Shown here piece by piece: positions 30,158 to 41,600 of a stretch of 64,000 nt of DNA. The DNA comes from Caenorhabditis remanei (taxonomy: Eukaryota; Nematoda; Chromadorea; Rhabditida; Rhabditidae). The notes under the pieces were generated by a model. That model did not search any database and was not told the origin of the DNA. It saw only the letters and a program-made list of their open reading frames with translations. A program made the translations under genes and the position numbers. Within the stretch, counting starts at the first letter, position 1, and every line of letters begins with the position of its first letter. The DNA is taken from the NCBI RefSeq assembly GCF_010183535.1, contig NC_071330.1:12691717-12755716 (forward strand). The letters are read 5' to 3'.

Positions 30158-31744
30158 CTCCCTCCCTTCTCCCCTGCTTGTAATCACTTATTCCTGGCTA
30201 TCCATTTTCAAAAAAAGAAGATAAAGATTGCGTAAAGCTATTGGACTCATTCCCAGATGAGTATCACAACGGCAAGAAGACGGTAAGCTTGAGAATGCGC
30301 ATTGCTCAGCTTATAAGCGTGGGAAGGTTTCGATGACCGCCGCGCCTACCGTAATCCAATTTTCAAAGTTTCCGGTTCATTTTGGAGCGTTTTTGGTGGA
30401 CTTTTCGAGTCAAATGTAGAAAAGGATGGTTTTTCGTTGGAAATTTCGTGGATTTTGGATGATTCAATCGTAGAATTCGTGCAATCAATGCTCAAATGCG
30501 TGCTCAATCAATCAAATGCGAGTCAATTAGATGAGTATCACAACGGCCAGAAGACCATAGCCGAAATGTCCAGAAAACTCGTGGAGGTAATATTTCAAAT
30601 TTTATTGAAAAACATTCTAAATTAATATATTTCAGCGACTCCAAACAGAGAACAACGACCACGTCGATATGGTGACGGAGTGGTAGTTGAAATGCCATGA
30701 TTGTAGTGACGAAGAGGAGACAACGATGGAAACTGTCATTTCGGTTCCATTGCCGCCGATTTCCAAATGGCTATTGAAAACACTTTGCAGCCAAGAAGAC
30801 ATCCGGATCACGAGTGCAAACGTTGCCACGGAAAAAACCAATATGGATACATCAAGAGACTCCATAACAGCAATTCCCACTTGATCCTGTTGGTGGACCC
30901 CAAGGCAAAATCCAAATTCTTGGACACTACAGCCAATCCTGGACCAAGACTATGAGCTCATCGAGGTCAAGAAAAAGTTGATAAGCGGACCGGAGTTAGA
31001 AAGACACGCGAAAAAGTGAACGAATATTATTTTGGAGAGCGATCGAGCATAATTGCGAATCAACTTCACATTGATTATGACATTTTAGAACTAAACTTGC
31101 CAGAGACTCTTAACCTTAAAATCACCGAATTGAATTGCAATGAACTGCTGCTTTCATTGAGGTCAAGGAAAACATCGATAAGAGAACAGGAGTTGCAGCC
31201 AAAGTTTACAAGACCTGGATTCGAATCAGGAACCTGCTGAATCTGCGTGTGCGATAAATCCATCGAAAAAAACTGTGAATTTGAGTGCCATCAACATCAA
31301 TGCAATCGCTTTGGAGAAATACTATCCCTAACTTCTTTTTACTTCTTTCTAATTATTCTTTGTTTTAGTACATTTTTAAAATAATAATGTTTCTAAAGTC
31401 ACGTTCTACAAAATTTTTCACCATAACATCACATGTATCCAAACAGGGGAATAGATTTACATTTGAACCATGGCGGCACTCGAAGGTGTCACCACAGAGC
31501 TCAACTGTAACTTCGCGTCTCGCGGCACCCCAAACTTCAAACCCTCCTAACTCGGCTCCAAATTGTCGTAGAACCTTCATCTTGCTATCGTTCGACAGCT
31601 ACTGAATTTATTTCTGCATACTTGGGTCACATAAAATAGAGAAACACTCATAACTGGCTTCAAAATGGTCGTAGAGTTTCCAAAAGTGGGACGAAGCCCC
31701 GCCTAGCGGGGCCCACCGGGAGGTGAGGGACGCTAGTCTCATAG
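30158..31744. pseudogene. Decayed coding fragments between two foldbacks
   Basis: Plus-strand pieces look like old exons: about 30240-30285 and 30530-30588 both encode DEYHNGKKT/DEYHNGQKT followed by GT donors, suggesting a duplicated exon; the second is followed by an acceptor near 30635. A frame around 30767-30955 has a Cys/His cluster (CKRCH) but ends without splice context. About 31016-31240 is another short frame. Family not recognised; frames are broken, so no gene is called. Confidence 0.3.
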
Positions 31745-32138
31745 AATCAATAAACAAGTTGGTCACAAGTCATTCCGGTAGGCAGTCTGGTGGATAATGA
31801 ATAATAGGGGACTGTCCTTCTCTTACGTTGAACACATACTTCGTTGCGAGACCCATTTTTGAACAAGTCTCCAGGAAGATGTGCGAACCTGTTAGAGAAG
31901 AGCAAGTGCGCTCTATTGATGAATGTACGAGCAGTAGGCAGTGGTAGGGACCGCGACGATGTACCATTGCGGTACGGTCGGGACAGTGCACATATGGGTC
32001 TCGCAACGAACGCGCGTCGCTGCCTGCGTATGTGTTCAACGTAAGAGAAGGACAGTCCCTTATTATTCATTGTCCCCCAGACTGCCTATCGGAATGGCTG
32101 GTCGTTCCCCTTGTATTCTGATTTTTTAAGAATTATTT
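31745..32138. mobile_element. Foldback element P2
   Basis: Arms share ATTCCGGTAGGCAGTCTG and its inverse near 32080-32105 and the same inner stem words as P1 (GGACTGTCCTTCTCTTACGT). Its centre differs from that of P1, as expected for separate insertions of one family. Confidence 0.8.
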
Positions 32139-33274
32139 GTCACAGGCCAGTCTCTGACCTGTCTCTACTCTCTTTTCCTCGGGTTCTCCCTCAAATGAGA
32201 TGACGTATTACTCTCGGCGTAGCGGGGCGTAAGCAACCACCCGGCCGGCCGAGAGTCCCTTTTCTCCTCTTTACATTTTAGTTTCTATTCTAAACTGGTG
32301 CGGGAGAAGGACGGCCAGTCCTTCTCCTTGCTATACCGGGAATAATAAAGATTGCAATCTAAACTAATGTACCTAAAACAGACAGAAATGTTAAAATACA
32401 GAGCAGGCGCAATCTGGTATTTTACATATTGATCCCCCCTTTTTCTGTCTATTAGAAAGGTAAGTCTGGCAGCCTGATGCATTATAGTGTTACACACGAT
32501 GATTTTACAGAGTTATGGCTTCCCCGAGTTTTCCGCCGATGAAATAGTTGTCCTTTATCGAATGCTGGAGTCCCACACCCCGGCTTTTTTTCTATTTACA
32601 TGATGGAACATGGGTGGAAGTCTCAGAAAAACCGAAGACCAAAGAAAATGGATGGTAAATGGTGAAAGTCGGAGAGAAGCATCAAGCAGTGTTACCGTCA
32701 ACGGAAGAGATGTCTCCAGAAGAGTACCACAAGGATGACGATGAACGAGAAGAGAATTTCCAACTTTGATGATACTCTCGTGAACAAGTACTGGAGGGCG
32801 ATTCATCTTCAGTACAAAGGCCACATTTGTTGCCTTTCAAGACCCTGATGGAGGAGGAATACGATTTCTGCAAAGCCTTGGATTCTAGATAAATGTCTTC
32901 TCGTCCTCCCACAACACATGAATGATGGTGGAGACAGAGTTCGGAGAGAGAGGAAAATCAAAAAGCGGTAAGTTTATTTTCTTTTTTTAAAGGTGTATTA
33001 TGTCCAGTTTGTTTTGAATCCCGTGGATTCACAAGAAGTAACCGCCACAGAGTAACACTCAAGTAACAAAGAATATACTGGAGTAGAAACTCCATCCCTT
33101 AACCTATTTTTTCAGATTATTCATCATCGTTTTCCATTGGTCATCTACTATCGTCATCAACGACCCGTTCAAACTTCCCGCAGACCGTTCGTCACCTATA
33201 TTTTCTACACTTCCTTTATGAATTTCTACTTTCTATTTATTCCTTCACATGTAAATTTAGTTTAATTAATAAAA
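32139..33274. other. Stretch without a supported gene
   Basis: Contains a short inverted pair (GAGAAGGACGGCCAGTCCTTCTC, 23 bp span, near 32307-32329 as two arms) and decayed frames at 32555-32912. A GT donor-like GGTAAGTTT at about 32969 has no partner. Confidence 0.35.
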
Positions 33275-33387
33275 AAACTACAGTAACCCAGTTTAAAAGC
33301 GCATATCGTAGTATCGTGGTGGGACCCAACTTTCACCGAATCGGGGCATGATTATACTTTTCTGAAAGCTCTTGAAGAAGTGAATTC
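33275..33387. repeat. AATCATGCCC palindrome, copy 4 (half)
   Basis: Only the right arm from ACTACAGTAACCC to TTTCTGAAAGCTCTTG remains. Confidence 0.75.
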
Positions 33388-33761
33388 AAATTTATTATCA
33401 GTTTCAGATTATTATTTGAAAAAGGAAATTTTCAGGGTTTTTAATTTTCAGCATCATTTTTTATTTCGTAATGATAATCAGTTAATAGAAACGTGCGGCT
33501 TCTTCAATTCTTCGCTTATCACTAAAATTTATGAAAAAAGAACAAAAAATCAGGCGATAAGAAGACATGCAACACCCCCAACCTTTGCCCGTTTCTATTC
33601 CTTGTCATCTTCTGATAAAAATTGAAATTTTTAATTTCTTTTTTCTGTCTTACTAGACAGGGTTAGACTATACTTTTCTCTTATTTAAGTGATTCAGACT
33701 ATAATTCTCTCTTTTTTTTGAAAGAAATTTCATATCTTCTTTAAAATGAAAAAAATTCCAG

Positions 33762-35630
33762 ATGATGCTCAAAACTTTGGGAGTATTTCTTGTGTTGGGT
33801 CTCGCCACGGCCGACAAATGCTCAGATTGTTTGGCGCAAGGGAAGCAGTGAGTTACTGTAGAGGGAGGATTTACGGGGGGAGATGTGTGGATTTACGGAA
33901 GGCTACTGTAGATTTACTAAACGAGTGGGTTGATCTAGCACCAAATCGTATGGAGAACAGCTGGAAGTTATGATGATATTTATTGGAAGATAAAATAGAT
34001 TCTCTCCTCTGGGCTTTTATGCCAAGCGTGGAGACGGATCTTCTGATATTAGTACAAATAATAGGTTAGAAGAAGATAGATGATGATTCAGCCAGACGGT
34101 GAACCATCAAAGAGCGGTAAACTGAAGAGGTCAAGACAAAGAAAATGTAACTATGACTATTACAACAAGGAAAAAGACATAATTTTGTAGGGATTATATA
34201 AAAAGTTTTGAATAGAAAATGGTGTGATGTAGGAACATTACGGTCATATCATAGTGATGAGCCAGTCCATGTGAGTCCATGCCAGACTTTTCGTCGATTT
34301 TCGTCATCAAATCGTCAATTACCACCATATCTTGATATTTCTTATATTTCATCAATCCATCGAGGTTTGGTAGATCTTCGCGTAAAATAATATCTTTCCG
34401 GTTTTTCATAGAATCGGGTACACTCTTGAAAGTGTCATAGTACCAAATGCAAATCTTACTGTCCACATCAAAATTGTATTCCGTTGATCCACAATTTTTT
34501 GGGCCAATGTGCTTTTTCCTTGACCGCGCTTGGACCAACAACAAGAGAATAGTAGATTGCCAAGCTAGCTTAACCATGATAAATGAATAATTTTTTGAAT
34601 ATTTTTGTTTCATTTTCATTCCATTCGATGCGAAAAAAAATTCTGCTATTTTTATGATTACTGGAGAAACTCATGAATTTTCCGCAAGTACACTTTGCGG
34701 CATTTGCGGACTTTTCTCTCTCTCAACTATTTCATCATCACCCGTCTGTCTGTGTGTATGTTTACTTCCCTTCGGCATTGATATATGTTTTTCAATATCC
34801 CTGGCGTAGACATTGTGTTCTCGATCCCTCCTCATGGTAAATTGGGGTACCTTCTGAATGGTCCGCGGTGTGACTTCCTCCAAAACCTCCTCAACCATCG
34901 TCTTCATGTTGTCGAATGTCACGATCTTGTTCGCGACCGACGTCATGGTGAATCCCTTGGCCTTTAGGGAAATCTGAAAAAATTGAAAAGTTTGATGAAT
35001 ATATTTTTTGGTTGTTTACCTTTTCTTCACCACTTTCCATCTCCTGTTTGTAACTATATGTTTTCGGGCCTAAAGTTACAAACTCCTTCATTTTGCCGCT
35101 CAATTCGCTGGTCAGGTCTCCCAAATATTTTTTCCCAAATCGTCCTTCAGTGGGTCTACTTCTCCATCCGCGACCGTGTAGATGAGGGAATCTGTGTCTG
35201 AAAAAATAAATTAGTGAAGGAATTTTCAAAGTTATAAATTTACCTGTGTAGACCAAATTGTCTGGTCCCACCTTCTCCATCAACCTATACAGGTGGAGCC
35301 TCGCGTGTGATGTGGTCATCGCGGCGATGTGCATGGCACTCGTACTTGCGGACGACGACAATAAATAGTCAATTTGATGTCGGCCTCCGATGAGAAGACT
35401 GGCCTTTAGGGAGATCTGAAAAAATTGAAAAGTTTGATGACTCAACAATATTTTTAGTTGGTTACCTTGCCTTCACCATTTCCCATCGTCTGAGGTTTTT
35501 GGACCAGGAGAAAAAGGAAATATTAGTATTCAATAAAAATCAATTTATATACAATATTTTTTGTTGCCCATTCCGTTAGGACAACTAAGAGGCAAGAATG
35601 ACGAAAAAGCGAAGCAAGGTCTTTTCGGTG

Positions 35631-35687
<57 letters not shown>

Positions 35688-38600
35688 AGAATTAGTCATT
35701 TCTCAGTAAACACAAGGACACGAGAATGAGAAACATTTGAAAGAAAGAAGAAATAATTTGGATAATCAGATAGAAGTAGTAGGTTGCGATAATTTCGCCC
35801 TCCCCTCTCCCATCCTGGGTCTGGATGGGGGTTCAATCTCGGATGATATCAAAAAAAATTTCATATTTCAAAAAAAAAAAGTGTTTATTTTTATCGAATT
35901 CACCTCATCGAGAGCATTCAGAAAAGTATAATCATGTCCATGTTTCCTTCTGGTTGGGTCCCAACACTAAAACTACAGTAACCCAGTTTAAAGGCGCATA
36001 CCGTATTTTCGTGGTGAGACCCAGCTCGCACCGAATCAGGGCATTATTATACTTTTCTGAACGCTCTCGATGAGCTGAATCCGCAATTATATTTTTCATA
36101 AAAATCGGAGTGAATCTAATCGAGTTACACCAGGAACCAATATTTTGAATATCTGGATAAGGGTGTCTTGTGTTGCGCGTAGGGTGGAAGACGGACGGGT
36201 TCGATCTCGGATGAAATTTTTCTTTTTTTTCAACAATTACATTTTCTACTTTCCGATTCTAATGTTTCCTGCAATGTACCTGGAGAAAGAAACTAACACA
36301 ATTTGTGCCATTCAGAATTCATTAAAATTAAAAAATTAAACAAAAAAAAGGAATAGAATGTCCTCAAGTAGCATTTATGATTGTCCTGTGGATTTCTCCT
36401 TTTCTCGATTTCGGTTGCACAAATGGGACTGAGCCCAGAAACTCCAAAATTGCTCTTATCGGGATCTTTTCCATGTCGTTCGTATTCTTGTGTGAACATT
36501 GTCTAGTAGACCCTCTCCGAATCCAGCATCAACACATCCTGCACAACATTATACAATGGCTCCTCTATATTGAGTCGAAAATTGTAGGTTTTGATGAGCT
36601 TGAAAATCTTACAATTTCTTTTTCAATACCGCCCAGATGCCATGCACCCGAAGGAAGTGTGTTGTCACACTCGGCATTTCATGGCCCCCATTTCTATGAA
36701 CGTCCTGAAACAAAAAAACAAACTACGAATAACAATAAAAATGTAAACTTACGTTCCGCGGACGGTGCGGGTTCCTCCTTCTCGGGCCGGAACCACAAGA
36801 GTTCTGGGTCCCAAGCCCATCAGTGTGGCATTTATGCAATCTCGATAGCGGCACTGGGGTGTAATAAGATTAAGCGCCGCGTTTAGTTCCATTGCTAGAA
36901 AAAAATTAGTGAGTAAGAGAAGACTGGAAGAAGAAGAAACTGAGACGATCATCTAAACTCCGTTTTTCTTGCCCTCCATTTTATACCTCCGGGGGCGGAT
37001 CCATGCCTTCTTACAACAATATGACAAAAACATACCTTGCATTCGTCTTGCAATACGATTCCTCCATAAGAATACCAGTAGAATACAGGACAGAGGATTA
37101 AGGGGAATATGAGAGGAACTAATATTCAAAAAGAATCAAGGGAGAATAGGGGGCGACCAGCCATACAGTAGGCAGTCTGGGAAAGCAGAATGAGATGGGA
37201 GATTGTCTATGCCTTAAGTCAAGTGGAGACACATCTGCGTACTCTGCTCATTGCCTCCTGGAAAGAGCGCGCACCATATTCACTGCTCCTGGGAAAACTC
37301 TAGGGCAATGACCCAAAAATGGTGCGCACTCTTCCCAGGAGTCAATGCGCAGAGTATGTCTTCACTTGACGTAAGTCATAGACAATCTCCCATCTCATTC
37401 TGCCTTTCCAGACTGCCTACTGTATGGCTGGTCGCCCCCTATTCTCCTTTGATTCTTTTTGAATTATAACAACCTTTCCCCCATTTCTATGTGCTACTGG
37501 TATATGGATTGCAAGGCAAGTGTAAGGTACGTTTTTGTCAAAGTGTTGTTGTAAGAAGGCGGGACTGTAGGTGTCCTTCCGGACCCAAAGTATAAAATGG
37601 AGGGCTAAAAAACGGGATGAGACAACGTTTCCCAATTTAGGTGATCGTATCAGTTTTTTCTTTTTCCAGATTTCTTTTAATCACTATTCTTTTTTCTAGA
37701 AATGCAACTAACCAACACCCTTAACCTCATCGAATATGGGTGAGCCACTAAGAAGGCCATTTCGGAAAATGTTCACACAAGAGTACGAACGACATGGAAA
37801 AGATCCCGAACAGAATGTAGCAATTTTGGAGTTTCTGGGATCAGTCCCATTTGTGGAACCGAAATCGAGAAAAGGAGAGGTACACCGGACAATCATTACG
37901 TCGTACTACTGGTATTTAAGTACGATTGACTTCACCAGAGGGCATATTTTCGCCAATTCTCCCGTTCAGGAAGACGATTATGGATTGCCGATTCATCCAT
38001 CCGGCCAACTCTACCTAAGCCAAGGGAAACTTGTGCGATTTTACAGTGGTGCTTTGGCCCTCGGTGTTGAAAATGGATTAATAGGAGATTTCAAGTTGTT
38101 CGAGCAGATGTTCCAATACAAGATGTGACGGATCTCCCATTTTTCCCTGAAGGTTGTTGGCCGGTAAACATGAATTGGGTGTAGTGGGAAATGGCACGAA
38201 TGGCTAAAGTACCTACCGGTGAAGCCAGGAAAAAGAAGTTTCTCGAACTTTTGAAGCCGTATTTGAAGAGCCACGAGATAACTGTTTTATTGATCATCTT
38301 CAATGCGCATTGCCGCCCAATTCTCCAATTGATTATGGATTGCCCATTCATCCATCGGGTCAACTCTACCTAAGCCAAGGGAAACTCATGCAGAAAACGG
38401 ATTGATAAGAGATTTCAAATCGTTTGAATAGATGTTCCGAAACAAACTAAAATAACTTCTATTAATTATTTTTTGTTCTGTTTTTTAGTTTTAATAAATT
38501 CCAAATGATTCAAATTGTGTTTGTGTTAGTTTCTTTATCCAGGTACATTGAAGGAAAAATTTGAATCGGAAAATAAAATAAATGGAATTGTTGAAAAAAA

Positions 38601-41600
38601 ATTAGCGGGGAAAAAATTCGAAACCTGGCCAGGAGGGGATAGGAGAGGGTGAGATTAGCCTTACCTACTAATGATCTAGATTTTTAAAATATTGATTTTT
38701 GGTGTAACTCGGTTGGATTTACTGTAATTTTCATGAAAAATGTAGTTTTGGATTCAACTCATCGAGAGCTTCCAGAAAAGTATAATAATGCCTCTATTCG
38801 GTGAAAGTTGGGGACCCAACTTGTACTGAATGTGGGCATGATTATACTTTTCTGAATGTTCTTGACAAGCAGAATTCAAAAAATTTGGTGTTATAAAGTT
38901 TGAGGCGATTTTGACAGAGTTATAGAATTGTTTCTGTTAAATTCAAATATTCAAAACATTGATTTTTGGTGTAACTCGATTGGATTTACACCAATTTTCA
39001 TGAAAAATGTAGTTTTGGATTCAGCTCATCGAGAGCGTTCAGAAAAGTATAATCATGGCTATGCTTGCTTTCAGTTGGGTCCCACCACGAAAACTACAGT
39101 AACCCAATTTAAAGGCGCATACCGTAGTTTCGTGGTGGGAGCCAACTTGCACCAAATATAGGCATGATTATACTTTTCTGAATGCTCTTGACGAGCTGAA
39201 TTTAAATTTATCATGAAATTCTGAAATTTGCAAATTTTTTTGTTGATTTCATCCGAAACCAAACCCCCATCCAGCATCCCTACTTTCACCCTCCGCGCAA
39301 CACCTGACACCACCTCCACATTGTTTTTTTTTAATTAGAATGTATGAGTAATTAATGGAATACTTGTCTAGTCTGGATTTACCAGAAAAAACCGTAGCTC
39401 AGGTTAAAAAAAATAGAGGAAATGTAGATTTACGCACCTCCTGTATCGATCTACGATTTCTTTTTTCAGTTGGTGCGTCACAGTGAATGCTTGCGGCTTT
39501 ACACCATGTGTCACCACGATTACTGTAAGTAGATCACAATCTCTTTTTGGCGGAAAATTCAAATAATTCCAGAAAGCCCTAAACTGTCCAGAATTGCCGG
39601 ATAAAGCTCACGCTTATGACGATGGATTTATGAGGAATAAGGTGTTTATCACACATTCCGCTGCCTACAATATGGATCCACAAAAGTGTTTTACGTGAGT
39701 CTGGAAAAGTGGGCGGAGCCTAATTATAGATTTTCCAGAAGCAAAATGCCAACAATGAAGGTGTCAAAGATAGTGAATGTCAATTGTGACAGATATGGAC
39801 CAAGTGAGAATTCGAATGAATACTTTTGATCTACAACTCTTTTTCAGAAGCAATGTGTTTCGGATTCACTGCCTTCGACACAACTCAAAGAGTCATCACG
39901 CTGACATTCAGAGGAACTGAAGGAGGCACTCAGTTGACTGAAGAGATTTTAGACTTTTTCCAGTAAGATATTTGAATTCAGCTCGTCAAGAGCTTTCAGA
40001 AAAGTATAATCATGCCCCGATTCGGTGGAAGTTGGGTCCCACCACGAAAACTGCAAAATTAGGTTACTGTAGTTTTCGTGTTGGAACCCAACGTGCATCG
40101 AATCGGGGCATGACTATACTTTTCTGAAAGCTCTCAACCAGCTGATCTCAAAAAAGTAGGGTTAACAAATTTTAAAACAAAACTGACAAAGTTGCATCAC
40201 TTTTTGTAAACCCTAGATGTGAAAACATGTTTTGTGTTGTAACTCGGTCAGATTTAGCCCAAATTTTTTGAAATTTGTAGTTTTAAAATCAATTTATTGA
40301 GAGCTTTCAGAAAAGCGTAACCATGCCCAGCTAGAGTCTCACCACGAATACTACAGAACCCCAGTTTAGAGGCGCATACCGTAGTTTCGTGGTGGGACCC
40401 AACTTCACCAAATAGGGGCATGATTATACATTTCTGAAAGCTCTCGATGAGCTGAATCCAAAACTACAGTTTTCATAAAAATTGGAGTAAATCTAACCGA
40501 GTTACACCAGGAACCAATGTTTTGAAAATCTGGATTGTACCGAAACAAGTCTGTAACTCTGTCAGAATCGCCTCAAAATGTATGACATCAAAATGTTTGA
40601 ATTTAGATTGTCAAGAGCTTTCAGAAAAGCATAATCATTCCCACATTCAGTGCAAGTTGAGTCCCACCACGAAGACTACAGTAACCAACTTTAAAGGCGC
40701 ATACCGTATTTTCGTGGCGGGACCCAACTTTCACCGAATATAGGCATGATTATACTTTTCTGAAAGCTCTCAACGCCCCGAATCCAACTACTCCATTCAT
40801 TTTCAGCGGAAAGAAGGCGTTCTTCGACTCGGGAAGTGTCTTTGAGTACTTCTACGACGCGTTCCTCTTCCAATGGAATGCCGGTCTCTCCCAGGATATG
40901 CGGAATCTCAAATACAAGTATCCTGACTACGAAGTATGGGTGACTGGTCATTCGATGGGCGGTGCTATCGCATCCATCGCCGCCTCTTATATAGTAAAAT
41001 CCGGTTTGTACACTGCTGACAAAATCAAATTAGTCACTTTGGGACAGCCGAGAACCGGAGATTATGATTTTGCCAAGTGGCATGACGCCACGTTTCCCTA
41101 TTCATTCCGAATTGTACATCATAGAGATATTGCTGCACATATTCCACCGATGGAGGGACAGGATGAACTATTCCATCATAGGACCGAAGTTTGGTGAGTT
41201 CTTTTTTCTGATGGCTCCGGAAAATGATATGAACATGATATTCTAATTCAGCTCGTCGAGAGCTTTCAGAAAAGTATAATCATGCCCTGATTTGGTGCAA
41301 GTAGGATCCCACCACGAAAACTGTCAACTTGGGTTACTGTAGTTTTCGTGGTGGGACCCAGCTTGCAACGAATCAGGGCGTGATTATACTTTTCTGAAAG
41401 CTCTCGGCAAGCTGAATTCAAAAAACATGAAAAACTGAAATTTAAGCAAAAATGAACAAAATGTGAGAGATTTCAAATTCTCGTAATATTTCGAAATACT
41501 TCGAAATTCCACAACTTTGTCTTTTATTGGAATTTTGGAATCGCATTCAGTTAATCGAGAGCTTTCAGAAAAGTATAATCATTCCCCTATTCGAAGCAAA

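Larger units (their letters stand above)
36090..38745. mobile_element. Composite segment bounded by inverted copies of a dispersed repeat
   Basis: About 36090-36350 (GAGTTACACCAGGAACCAAT ... GCAATGTACCTGGAGAAAG) recurs inverted at about 38460-38745 (CCAGGTACATTG ... TTGGTGTAACTCGGTTGGAT). Palindromes of the AATCATGCCC family lie just outside on both sides. Between the arms are two small genes or fragments, an inverted gene fragment and foldback P3. A non-autonomous transposon or a mobilised segment is possible, but terminal duplications were not found. Confidence 0.45.

Noticed and set aside
31180..31260. tRNA-like GGATTCGAATCAGGAACC segment
   Set aside because: Only a T-arm-like word; no acceptor stem or anticodon arm could be built around it.
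36377..36886. 169-codon plus-strand frame
   Set aside because: It runs through the inverse of another frame and the complement of a spliceable minus-strand pair; no start context.
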